NCBI GenBank assembly: GCA_036787815.1
Contig: DAIQOP010000108.1
Span: forward strand, 1-12,521
Direction of reading: 5' to 3'
From: DATBAK01 sp036787815
GTDB taxonomy: Bacteria; Actinomycetota; Acidimicrobiia; IMCC26256; PALSA-610
DNA length: 12,521 nt
A program made the translations under genes and the position numbers. Positions 1 to 7,437 of the stretch are shown one piece after another. Within the stretch, counting starts at the first letter, position 1. Each line of letters starts with the position of its first letter. The notes beneath the pieces are model-generated. The model ran no database searches. It had not been told where the DNA came from and worked only from the letters and a program-made list of their open reading frames with translations.

Positions 1-519
1 AGCGGGGACGTCGCCGGGCGTACCCGTCCACCACGAGCACTGCTCGTCGACGACCGACCAGGATTCGGCGGGGGCCGACGCGGTCGGAAGGTTGTCGGGC
101 CGGGTCCAGATGCCCTCACGCAGCTCGGCGTGCCGCACGCGCCCCATCGCGTGGCGGAGTGCGGCCCGGGCCGGCGCCTCGCGAGCGGCCCCGTCGACGA
201 TGCCGAGCCGCCAGTTGCCGTCCCACTCCCGCAGCTCGGGTGCGAGGCTCCAATCCTGGGCGCGCTGCAACGCGCGCACCCGCCCGGCGAGCTCGTAGAC
301 GCCCTGCTCGCTGCGGAGCTCGCCGCGGTCGACCATCCGACTCAATGCGACACGGGCGGTGCCCTCGGCGATCCCGAATCGCCGGCACCACTCGACGATC
401 CGCGACCCCGGCAGGCGCGGCGGATGCACACCGAGCAGCAGGCTCCCGACCACCGAACGGGCGTTGAGCGGCCGTTCGAGGAGCTCGAGCGCGTCGCTCG
501 TATTACGTATTCGACTCAT
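1..519 (-). CDS. PaaX-family transcriptional regulator (3' end cut by window edge)
   Basis: PaaX-type proteins are GntR-like winged-helix repressors, best known for controlling phenylacetate degradation through an acyl-CoA ligand. The reading frame from ATG at 519 stays open for 173 codons to the window edge, so the C-terminal part (the family is usually about 250-300 residues) is missing. Residues 20-80 hold the winged helix, with RSVVGSLLLG (21-30), the recognition-helix stretch GIAEGTARVALSRMVDRGEL (49-68) and then GVYELAGR. The second domain starts around DGNWRLGIVD (100-109) and includes ELREGIWTRPDNL (132-144), which matches the PaaX central-domain pattern. The gene is divergent from the fatty-acid desaturase with a 26-bp gap, so the desaturase is the obvious candidate target, and acyl-CoA sensing would fit. 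No Shine-Dalgarno sequence precedes the ATG, and a leaderless or near-leaderless transcript is likely. The family call is firm; the ligand and target are inferred. Confidence 0.88.
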   Translation of the reverse strand, partial: MSRIRNTSDALELLERPLNARSVVGSLLLGVHPPRLPGSRIVEWCRRFGIAEGTARVALSRMVDRGELRSEQGVYELAGRVRALQRAQDWSLAPELREWDGNWRLGIVDGAAREAPARAALRHAMGRVRHAELREGIWTRPDNLPTASAPAESWSVVDEQCSWWTGTPGDVPA

Positions 520-545
520 GTGTTCTCAAAGTGTAACATCGTTCG
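520..545. promoter_or_regulatory. Divergent promoter and candidate operator between regulator and desaturase
   Basis: The whole gap between the two divergent start codons is 26 bp. It contains the dyad TGTT-N10-AACA at 521-538. On the plus strand TAACAT (534-539) fits a TAnnnT -10 element about 7 nt before the GTG at 546. On the minus strand TACACT (535-530) lies about 11 nt before the ATG at 519. The two hexamers overlap, and neither start has a Shine-Dalgarno sequence, so both genes may be read from nearly leaderless mRNAs. No convincing -35 boxes are seen. A repressor bound at the dyad would block both promoters. Promoter placement and regulator binding are inferences. Confidence 0.4.
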
Positions 546-1523
546 GTGGCCACGACGATGCTCCCCGACCCGGCACTTCTGGCGGAGCCGCACGACGAGC
601 GGATCCTCCCGAACGGCCGTCCGGGTCCGGCGTTGCGCGAAGAGTTGCGGCGCATCCCCTCGGCCCGCAACGCGTGCAGCGTCGTGTCGGTGTACGTGCA
701 GACCGTCGGGATCATCTGGCTCGCCGTCCGACTCGACAACCCGTTCGCCTGGATCGCGGCGTTCCTGCTCATGGGGCGGGCGCAGGCGCAGTTCGCCGCG
801 CTCATGCACGAGGCCGCGCACCGGCTGCTCTTCCGGAACCGCCGGCTGAACGACTGGGTCGGGCGCTGGTTGCTCGGCTTCCCGTCGCTCACCCCGATCG
901 ACCTGTACCGCCGCGGCCACATGAACCATCACCGCGACGAGTTCGGGCCGAACGAGCCCGACATCCCCCTGTACCGCGGCTACCCGATCAGCGGCGATTC
1001 CCTGCGGCGCAAGCTCGTGCGCGACGCCACCGGGCGGACCGGATGGAAGCTGTTCAAGGGCCTCGTGCGGGGGGCCGCGTCGTCGGAGCCCGCGATCCGT
1101 CGGCAGGCCCGCATGATCGTCGCGGTGCAACTCGCGCTGGTGGCGCTGTGCTTCGCGGTCGGGCACCCGTGGCTCTGGCTGCTGCTGTGGCTGCTCCCCC
1201 ACCTCACGGTCTGGCGCGTCATCAACCGGCTGCGGTCGATCGCCGAGCACGGTGGCATGGAACGCTCTGCCGATCGCCGCAACACCACGCACTCCGTCCG
1301 CCAGTCGCCGTGGTGCCGCTTCGCCCTCGTGCCCTACCGGATCGGTTGGCACCTCGCCCACCACGTCGATTCCGGCATCCCGATGCACAACCTGCCGCGC
1401 TACCACCGCGCGCTGATCGAGTCGGGCTACGTGGTCGACGGGCTCGAATACCCCAGCTACACGGCGCTCTGGCGCAAGCTCAGCTCCCGGCCGGCGCCGG
1501 TGCCGGCGGTCGACGCGCGCTGA
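546..1523 (+). CDS. Membrane fatty acid desaturase family protein
   Basis: This is a diiron integral-membrane desaturase or hydroxylase of 325 residues, a normal length. Three histidine clusters are present: HEAAH (88-92), HMNHH (125-129) and HLAHH (269-273, followed by PMHNLPRYH). RSIAEHGG (230-237) adds a further conserved histidine. Hydrophobic stretches at about 44-78 and 190-224 would form the membrane hairpins. Such enzymes use O2 and electrons from a ferredoxin or cytochrome-type donor to insert a double bond into an acyl chain. The exact substrate cannot be read from the sequence, and related proteins include dihydrorhizobitoxine-type desaturases. The start is GTG at 546, with an in-frame ATG at 558 as the alternative; neither has a Shine-Dalgarno sequence. 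It is divergent from a PaaX-like regulator, its likely controller. The 3' end overlaps the convergent amidase by 44 bp. Confidence 0.9.
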   Translation: MATTMLPDPALLAEPHDERILPNGRPGPALREELRRIPSARNACSVVSVYVQTVGIIWLAVRLDNPFAWIAAFLLMGRAQAQFAALMHEAAHRLLFRNRRLNDWVGRWLLGFPSLTPIDLYRRGHMNHHRDEFGPNEPDIPLYRGYPISGDSLRRKLVRDATGRTGWKLFKGLVRGAASSEPAIRRQARMIVAVQLALVALCFAVGHPWLWLLLWLLPHLTVWRVINRLRSIAEHGGMERSADRRNTTHSVRQSPWCRFALVPYRIGWHLAHHVDSGIPMHNLPRYHRALIESGYVVDGLEYPSYTALWRKLSSRPAPVPAVDAR

Positions 1524-2889
1524 ACCCGAGCGCGGCGTCGGCGGCCGTGGCCGCGCGCAGCAGCGCCAGGTCGGCGCCCCGCGGGGCCACGATCTGGAGG
1601 CCGATCGGCAGCGTGTCGCCGTCGTCGACGACGAAGCCCGCCGGCACCACCGCCGCAGGTGCACGTACGAGATTGAAGGGCAGCGTGTAGTCGGCGGCCC
1701 ATCCGGCTCCGTACGGGCTGCGCTCGCCGATGCGGGGCGGCACGGTCGCCATGCCCGGGGTGACGAGCAGGTCGACGCGCTCCCAGAGCTCGGCGACCCG
1801 GAGATTCGCGTCGTGCGCGCCCACATCGCCCTGGTGCACCTGGAGACCGCTCAGGCCTTCGCCGAAGCGAGCGATGCCGCGCGCGTCGGGCAGGAAGCGC
1901 TCCTCCCACGGACCGCCCTCGGCCGACACGACGGCCCACGAACCGGCGGCGGCCCGCAACGCGCAGGGCCCGGCCGGATGGCCGTCGAACAGCTGCTCCA
2001 CGGTCTCGACGACCCGGGCGCCATGGGCCTCGAGCACCGCCAACGCGGCCTCGCAGAGCGCGACGACGGCCGGGTCGGGGTTCGCGTAGCCGAGGGTCGC
2101 CGACCACGCGATCCGCACGCCCTCGAGCGAGGGCCGGGCCGCCGCCTCGACGAACGATCCCGCCAGATCGAACGACAGGAGGTCGCGCGGCGAGATGCCC
2201 TTCACGACGTCGAGCGCGAGGGCGATCTCGGGGAAGGTGCGCGCCATCGGGCCGCGCGTGGAGAGGTGCCCCCACGTGGGCGCGGCCTCGTCGCCGCCGG
2301 GAACGACCCCATGGGTCGGTTTGAAGCCGCAGATGCCGCACGTCTCCGACGGGATGCGGATCGACCCGCCGCCGTCGGAGCCCGTCGCGAGGGTGACCAT
2401 GCCACTGGCGACCGCCACCGCGGAGCCCCCGCTCGACCCGCCGCAGGTGCGCCCGGTCGCCCACGGGTTGCGGGTGGGGCCGAAGACGAGATTGTCGGTC
2501 TCGGCGTGGAACCCGTACGCCGGCGTGTTGGTCTTGCCCACCACGACCGCGCCCGCGGCCCGCAGGCGGGCGACCTCCACCGAATCGCGGGTGGCCGGTG
2601 CGTCGGCGGCGTGCAGCGGGTCGCCGAAGGTGGTGCGGAACCCGATCGCGTGCTCGAGGTCCTTCACGCCGATCGGCACACCCGCGAGCGGACCGACCGT
2701 CTCGCCGCGGGCCAGGCGCTCGCCGACGGCCCGGGCCTGGGCACGGGCGTCGCCCGCGCGCAGCTCGCAGAAGGCGTTGAGCCCCGGATCGGCAGCCTCG
2801 ATCCGCGCGAGCGCCGCGTCGACGACCTCGAGCGGCGTCTGCTCACCCGCCCGGATCCGCCCGGCCAACGCCAACAGACTCTCGTCCAT
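1480..2889 (-). CDS. Amidase signature family hydrolase
   Basis: This 469-residue serine amidase is of the amidase-signature family and hydrolyses carboxamide bonds to an acid and ammonia or an amine. The catalytic Ser-cisSer-Lys triad can be placed: K76 in GVPIGVKD, the cis-serine S152 in CGGSSGGS (149-156), and the nucleophile S176 in GSDGGGSIR (170-178). The 24-residue serine-to-serine spacing is the one known from fatty acid amide hydrolase. The GICGFKPT stretch (185-192) is also typical. GatA is less likely because no gatB or gatC is nearby, although GatA has a similar length and motifs. The ATG at 2889 is preceded by the purine-rich GGGAG about 10 nt upstream. The gene is alone in its unit, and its stop lies inside the 3' end of the convergent desaturase. 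The substrate is unknown. Confidence 0.92.
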   Translation of the reverse strand: MDESLLALAGRIRAGEQTPLEVVDAALARIEAADPGLNAFCELRAGDARAQARAVGERLARGETVGPLAGVPIGVKDLEHAIGFRTTFGDPLHAADAPATRDSVEVARLRAAGAVVVGKTNTPAYGFHAETDNLVFGPTRNPWATGRTCGGSSGGSAVAVASGMVTLATGSDGGGSIRIPSETCGICGFKPTHGVVPGGDEAAPTWGHLSTRGPMARTFPEIALALDVVKGISPRDLLSFDLAGSFVEAAARPSLEGVRIAWSATLGYANPDPAVVALCEAALAVLEAHGARVVETVEQLFDGHPAGPCALRAAAGSWAVVSAEGGPWEERFLPDARGIARFGEGLSGLQVHQGDVGAHDANLRVAELWERVDLLVTPGMATVPPRIGERSPYGAGWAADYTLPFNLVRAPAAVVPAGFVVDDGDTLPIGLQIVAPRGADLALLRAATAADAALGFSARRPPAPAPAGS

Positions 2890-2918
2890 TGCCGTACTCT
2901 CCCACCCTGCTCCGAAGC

Positions 2919-3031
2919 GCGGCGAGCGGTCGGCGTCTTCGTTCCCGCAACCGCGGCGAGCGAAGCGAGCAAGCGACCAAACCCGCTCCCACCCGCGTCA
3001 CGGAGCGGCGAGCGCCAGCGAGTGCGACCAA
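2919..3031. repeat. Short GCGGCGAGCG-type repeats in the amidase/nitroreductase spacer
   Basis: The spacer between two divergent genes (2890-3042) contains three exact copies of GCGGCGAGCG, at 2919-2928, 2953-2962 and 3005-3014. The last two belong to longer imperfect repeats (2953-2980 and 3005-3031), both of which end in GCGACCAA. The style, with GCGAGC and GAAGCGAGC, resembles small dispersed palindromic intergenic repeats of GC-rich bacteria. No clear promoter hexamers stand out. An AAGGA Shine-Dalgarno sequence for the nitroreductase lies at 3030-3034, at the edge of the last copy. Confidence 0.55.
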
Positions 3032-3042
3032 GGACAACCGCA

Positions 3043-3702
3043 ATGCCGAGCTTCGACGAGGTGCGCGACCGCCTACGGCTGCCGTTCGACGAGGTCGCGC
3101 GCCGCTCGCGCGCCCTCGTGCCCCTGAGCAACGAGCCCGTCGACGAGGAAACGGTGCTCGTCTGCCTCGACCTCGCCGCCCAGGCCACCGTCGGCGCCCA
3201 CCGGCGCTGCGAGTTCCTGGTGCTCCGCGACGGCGACCGCAAGCACCAGCTGGCCCGGATCTACCGGCAGGGCTGGTCGGTGTACCGACGGCTCCTGCGG
3301 GTCAAGGGCGCCGCGGGCATCGCCACCCGCCAGTGGGAGGCCGACCACTTCGAGGACGTGCCCGTCGTCATCGTCGCCTGCGTGCACGGCCCACGGCCGA
3401 TGTTCCCGGCCTTCAACGCCGCCCGCTACTACGCCTCGGTGCTCCCCGCGCTCGAGAACCTCCTGCTGGCGGCCCACGCGCTCGGCCTGGGGGCCACGAT
3501 CACGACGCTGCCGATCTGGTCGGGCTGGCAGGCCCGCCGCACGCTCGGCCTGCCGTGGCACGTGGCACCGGTCGCAGTCGTGCCGCTCGGCTGGCCCCGC
3601 GACCCCGATGCGGGCGTGCCGCGGCCGGTACGGGTGAACGGCCTCGTGCACCACGACCACTGGGGCAACCGGGTCCCGAGCCCCCCACCGGGCGCGAAAT
3701 AG
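3043..3702 (+). CDS. Nitroreductase-family flavoprotein
   Basis: This 219-residue protein has the FMN-dependent nitroreductase fold; such enzymes reduce nitro, quinone or related substrates with NAD(P)H, usually as dimers. Supporting stretches are the N-terminal RRSRALVPLSNEPVDEE (20-36), matching the family's RRSxRxF..epVp pattern, and CEFLVLRDGDRKHQLA (56-71) for the first strand and following helix. HFEDVPVVIVACV (102-114) and the C-terminal helix ALENLLLAAHALGLGATITTLP (136-157) complete the match. The usual asparagine or tryptophan-containing loop (APSxxNxQPW) is replaced here by QATVGAHRRCEF, so FMN contacts or substrate pocket may differ from well-studied members. The start is ATG at 3043, with AAGGA at 3030-3034. 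Its physiological substrate is unknown. The gene is divergent from the amidase across a repeat-bearing spacer and is not obviously in an operon. Confidence 0.82.
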   Translation: MPSFDEVRDRLRLPFDEVARRSRALVPLSNEPVDEETVLVCLDLAAQATVGAHRRCEFLVLRDGDRKHQLARIYRQGWSVYRRLLRVKGAAGIATRQWEADHFEDVPVVIVACVHGPRPMFPAFNAARYYASVLPALENLLLAAHALGLGATITTLPIWSGWQARRTLGLPWHVAPVAVVPLGWPRDPDAGVPRPVRVNGLVHHDHWGNRVPSPPPGAK

Positions 3703-3793
3703 CCCCGGGTTCGCAAGATTCGCTCCGCTTGGCGTCACATGGTCGGTGCCCCATGCGGCAGAATGTCGCTACGAGATACAGGCAGGTGACCAC

Positions 3794-3994
3794 GTGGCCA
3801 GAAAAGGACGAGCACGGCGCTTTCGGGAAGCCCGCGAGCTCAAACAAGGCTACGACGACGGCCTGTTCAAGGAGCGCGACGCCACCCTCGCCGACGTCTT
3901 GGACGATTCCGTCGTCGCAGTCGACGACGACGACGAGGACGACGAGGACGATTCCGAGGCCTACGACTGGGATCCCGACAAGCGATCCGAGTAG
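3794..3994 (+). CDS. Small acidic protein of unknown function
   Basis: A 66-residue protein not recognised as any family. The N-terminus is basic and helical-looking (ARKGRARRFREARELKQG, 2-19). The middle reads GLFKERDATLADVLDDSV, and residues 39-50 are almost entirely Asp/Glu (DDDDEDDEDDSE), followed by AYDWDPDKRSE at the end. The preferred start is GTG at 3794, because AGGTG at 3784-3788 gives a well-spaced ribosome-binding site; an upstream in-frame ATG at 3746 would add 16 unconvincing residues. The 91-bp region before it, after the nitroreductase stop, shows nothing clear. A charge-segregated small protein could bind a basic partner, nucleic acid or metal, but that is speculation. It ends 6 bp from the convergent nucleotidyltransferase-like gene. 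The two stop codons fall in the arms of the 12-bp palindrome at 3992-4003. Confidence 0.6.
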   Translation: MARKGRARRFREARELKQGYDDGLFKERDATLADVLDDSVVAVDDDDEDDEDDSEAYDWDPDKRSE

Positions 3995-4000
3995 CGCTCG

Positions 4001-4522
4001 CTAACCGCCCAGCTGACGCAGCTCGGCGGCGCGGCGGAGGTCTTTGGGGCGAGCGGACTCGAGGCGCATGGCCACGAGGTCGGGCACCGAGGCGTAGTGC
4101 ACGGTCAGGCCGCCTTCGGTAACCGACTCCGCGCGGTCGAGCACGCCGACGATGTCCAGGCTCCCCCACGGCAAGTGCGGGGTGCAGCAATCGCCTGAGG
4201 CGCCCGCCGACTCGAACAGCACCTTCGGGAGCGACAACGAGTCGACTGTCACGAGTAGCGGACGGTGGTCGTCGTCGAAGAGCCGCGCTCCGACCTCGGC
4301 GAAAGCCGCGGCGAACCTCGGTGCCTCCTCCGCGGAGCCTGCCCAGAGCAGGTCGAGATCGCCGGTGAGCTCCTGCGAGCCGTGGAGGATCCCGGCGACC
4401 TGACCGATCACGACGGCCCGCGCGCCGCAGCGGTCGAGCGCAGCGAGCAACGTCAGCGGAGCGAACCCGACGGCGTCGTCGGCGTCGATCGTGCCCGCAG
4501 TGTCGTCGGCGTCGTCGTGCAA
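4001..4522 (-). CDS. Nucleotidyltransferase-fold protein, function unknown
   Basis: The 173-residue product resembles the small minimal nucleotidyltransferase proteins (AbiEii/MNT-like or DUF6036-like) that are common in actinobacteria. Visible features are AVVIGQVAGILHGSQELTGDLDLLW (36-60), corresponding to the vvGGxAxxxHG...T.DlDl motif with acidic residues D55 and D57. SLDIVGVL (121-128) supplies a further strand, and the C-terminal VPDLVAMRLESARPKDLRRAAEL (146-168) matches the usual 'aMK..AgRpKDl.Dl.eL' helix. The first glycine pair is GQ rather than GG, so catalysis is uncertain. The likely start is TTG at 4522. The frame is open up to a TAG at 4613-4615 and contains no ATG or GTG, so the N-terminus is insecure. 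The first 18 residues are Asp-rich. It lies 97 bp downstream of aceE on the same strand. No partner antitoxin gene is seen. Confidence 0.65.
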   Translation of the reverse strand: MHDDADDTAGTIDADDAVGFAPLTLLAALDRCGARAVVIGQVAGILHGSQELTGDLDLLWAGSAEEAPRFAAAFAEVGARLFDDDHRPLLVTVDSLSLPKVLFESAGASGDCCTPHLPWGSLDIVGVLDRAESVTEGGLTVHYASVPDLVAMRLESARPKDLRRAAELRQLGG

Positions 4523-4619
4523 AATCCCGCGGCGGGGATGCTCGGCTACGTGCGCGCCGATCCGGCGGACCGCGATCTCGAGCCGTTCGAGCGGTGTCGG
4601 CGAGGGAGCACCCTACGAG

Positions 4620-7311
4620 CTAGGCGAGCCTCGGGTCGGTGGCGTCGGGGTCGATCTCGTAGCGGCGGAGTGCCTCTTCGACGACTTCGGCCTTGACCTC
4701 ACCCTGCTGCGCGAGGGCGTCGAGCACGGCGACGACGATGTGGGCGGCGTCGACCTCGAAGTGGCGNNNNNNNNNNCATGAAGCCACCCTGGGCTACAAG
4801 GGCAAAGCCGCCGAGGGGCACGAACGGCTGCGGGACGAACCGGCCGATCTGATCGGCGACGAGCTTCACGTAGTCGCAGACCGCCACGACCGGGCCCTCG
4901 GTCGCGCCCAACTGCTCGGTCACGTACGGCGTGCGCGGCACCGCGGTGGGGTGCAGCCGGTTCCAGCGCTCGCAGTCGAGCGCGTCTTCGCGCAGGAGCT
5001 TGTAGGAGGTTGCGCTCCACACGTCGGCGGCGACGTCCCAGTCGTCGGCGAGCATCTGCTGCGCCTCGAGCGCGCCGAGCAGCAGCGCGCCACTGCCCAG
5101 GATCTGGGCCCGGTGCGTGCGCTCGCCTTCGAACGCACGGTACCGGTACAGACCGCGGACGATGCCGGCTTCGACACCTTCGGGCATCGCCGGGTGCACG
5201 TAGTTCTCGTTGTAGAGGGTGAGGTAGTAGAAGCAGTCCTCGGGCTCGGGCCCGTACATCCGCTCGATGCCGTCGCGCACGATCACCGCGACCTCGTACG
5301 CGAAGGCGGGGTCGTACGCACGGCAGTTGGGCACCGACGCGGCGAGCAGCTGGCTCTGCCCGTCGCAGTGCTGGAGTCCTTCGCCGGTGAGCGTCGTGCG
5401 GCCCGCCGTCGCGCCGAGCAGGAAGCCGCGGCCGCGCGCGTCGCCGAACGCCCAGATCAGATCGCCGACCCGTTGGAAGCCGAACATCGAATAGAAGGTG
5501 AAGAACGGGATCATCGGGTAGCCCCACGTGGAGTACGCGGTGCCGGCGGCGATGAACGAGCCCATCGCGCCGGCCTCGGTGATGCCCTCCATGAGGATGC
5601 GGCCGTCGCTCGCCTCGCGGTAGGAGAGCAGCAGGCCCGCGTCGACCGGGTCGTAAGTCTGACCGAACGGCGCGTAGATCTTGAAGTCGCCGAAGAGGCC
5701 GTCCATCCCGAACGTGCGGGCCTCGTCGGGGATGATCGGCACGACGCGCGCGCCCCACTCGGGTTCCTTCATCAGCAGCTTCAGCAACCGGGTGAACGCG
5801 GTCGTGGTGGATGCCTGCACCTTCTCGCCGGTGCCCGCGAGCAGCGGAGCCACGAGCTCGGCCTTCGGCATGACGACGGTCTTGCGCGACCGGTCGACAC
5901 GTTCGGGCACGAAGCCGTCGAGCGCGCGGCGGCGCTCCATCAGGTACGCGTACTCCGGTGAGTCGGGTCCGGGGTGGTAGTACGGCGGGAGCTCGTCGCT
6001 GAGCTGCTTGTCGGTGAGCTCGAGGTGGAGGCGATCGCGGAACACCTTGCGCTCGGCGATCGTCATCTTCTTGATCTGGTGGGTGGAGTTGCGGGCCTCG
6101 AAGTCGGTGCCGAGCGTCCAGCCCTTCACGGTCTTGGCCAGGATCGCGCTCGGCGCGCCCTCGTTCTCGACCGTCGTCTTGTAGGCCGCGTAGAGCTTGC
6201 GGTAGTCGTGCCCGCCGCGCGGGAGCTTGCGCAGATCGTCGTCGCTCAGGTGTTCGACCATCTTGCGCAGCCGCGGATCGGGGCCGAAGAAGTGCTCGCG
6301 GATGTAGGCGCCCGACTCGACGACGTACTTCTGGAACTCGCCGTCGACGGTGGTGTTCATCTTGTTGACGAGCACACCGTCGACGTCGCGCGCGAGGAGC
6401 TCGTCCCAGCCGCTCCCCCAAATGACCTTGCAGACGTTCCATCCCGCGCCGCGGAATCCCGCCTCGAACTCCTGGATCACCTTGCCGTTGCCACGCACCG
6501 GACCGTCGAGCCGCTGCAGGTTGCAGTTGACGACGAACGTGAGGTTGTCGAGCCGCTCGCGAGCGGCGAGCGACAACGCGGCCATCGCCTCGGGCTCGTC
6601 CATCTCGCCGTCGCCGACGAAGCACCACACGCGCGACGCGCTCGTGTCGACGAGGCGCCGGTTCAGCAGGTAGCGGTTGAAACGGGCCTGGTACACCGCG
6701 TTGAGCGGACCGAGCCCCATCGAGACGGTCGGGAACTCCCAGAAGTGCCCCATGCGACGCGGGTGCGGGTAGCTCGGGAGCCCGTGGCCCGTGGTCTCGC
6801 GGCGGAAGCTGTCGAGCTGCTCCTCGGTGAGCCGGCCCTCGAGGAACGCGCGTGCGTAGATGCCGGGTGCGGCGTGGCCCTGCACGAACACCTGGTCGCC
6901 CGCGCCGCCGTCGGACTTCCCGCGGAAGAAGTGGTTGAACCCGACCTCGTAGAGCGCGGCCGCGGACGCGTACGTGGAGAGGTGACCGCCGAGCCCCTCG
7001 AACCGGTGGTTCGCTCGGTCCACCATCGCCACCGCGTTCCAGCGGATGAACCGCCGGATGCGGCGCTCGAGGTACTCGTCGCCGGGGAACCACGGTTCCT
7101 GCTCGGGTGCGATCGAGTTGATGTAGTCGGTGTGCACCATCGCGGGGACGCCGACACCCTTCTCGCGGGCGCGCTCCATGAGCCGCGCGAGGAGGTAGTG
7201 GGCACGCGACCGACCCTTGATGTCGATGATCGCATCGAGCGAGTCGAGCCACTCGGCCGTCTCGCCCTGGTCGATGTCGGGCAGTTGATGGACGGATCCG
7301 TCGATGAACAC
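4620..7311 (-). CDS. aceE: Pyruvate dehydrogenase E1 component, homodimeric type (interrupted by assembly gap)
   Basis: This is the thiamine-diphosphate-dependent E1 of the pyruvate dehydrogenase complex; it decarboxylates pyruvate and acetylates the E2 lipoyl group. From GTG at 7311 (GGGAGG 9 nt upstream) 845 codons run without a stop to the gap at 4767-4776. After it, RHFEVDAAHIVVAVL through DPDATDPRLA and a TAG (4622-4620) give 48 more C-terminal residues, so the total is close to the family's 885-930. Key sites are H110 (GLGGH), H146 (VQGHAAPG) and the ThDP/Mg motif GDGEMDEPE (233-241) followed by NCNLQRLDG (262-270). The ten Ns put the two parts out of frame, so the gap length is a placeholder. 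The residues just before the gap (GFALVAQGGFM) do not look like the expected TDGFGxSD segment. E2 and E3 genes are not in the window. Confidence 0.95.
4767..4776. other. Assembly gap (10 N) inside aceE
   Basis: Ten undetermined bases join two contigs. The aceE frame before the gap and the frame that encodes the true C-terminus after it differ by one base when the gap is counted as 10. The real distance must therefore be another length (9 plus a multiple of 3 would restore the frame), unless the gene is truly frameshifted. Automatic annotation will probably split the gene here. Confidence 0.97.
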
Positions 7312-7437
7312 GGGGTTGGCCCTCCCAGGGGGTTCGAGGGCATGATCGGCTGGTTCGCGGGGGCTCAGAAGGCCCGCCGACTCCTTTCAGCCTAAGACCT
7401 GCTGAACCCCACCACGACCCACTGCGTACCCTCACCC
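7312..7437. promoter_or_regulatory. Divergent promoter region for aceE and the cupredoxin lipoprotein
   Basis: The 126-bp spacer separates the two divergent starts. TACCCT at 7427-7432 fits a TAnnnT -10 element and ends 6 nt before the ATG at 7438, and no Shine-Dalgarno sequence lies between them. The cupredoxin mRNA is therefore likely to be leaderless. On the other strand TAGGCT (7394-7389) is a possible -10 for aceE, which would leave a leader of about 70 nt carrying GGGAGG. The -35 regions are not convincing. Confidence 0.4.

Noticed and set aside
516..1826. Long minus-strand open frame across the desaturase
   Set aside because: It is the complement of the desaturase, whose three histidine boxes are intact on the plus strand.
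1480..2889. Glutamyl-tRNA amidotransferase subunit A (gatA)
   Set aside because: Length and motifs overlap with the amidase family, but no gatB or gatC is adjacent, so only the general amidase call is supported.
1813..3702. A 629-codon plus-strand open frame covering the amidase and ending as the nitroreductase
   Set aside because: Only its last 219 codons look like a protein family. The rest is the complement of the amidase, which has a complete catalytic triad. Long antisense frames are expected at this GC content.
4001..4522. A type IV toxin-antitoxin (AbiE-like) pair formed by the nucleotidyltransferase-like gene and the acidic mini-protein
   Set aside because: The two genes are convergent rather than an operon, and the small protein has no antitoxin-type DNA-binding motif. 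The evidence is too weak.
5974..7395. A 473-codon plus-strand open frame opposite aceE
   Set aside because: It mirrors codon positions of the firmly identified aceE, is rich in Val/Glu/Arg/His and has no family motif.
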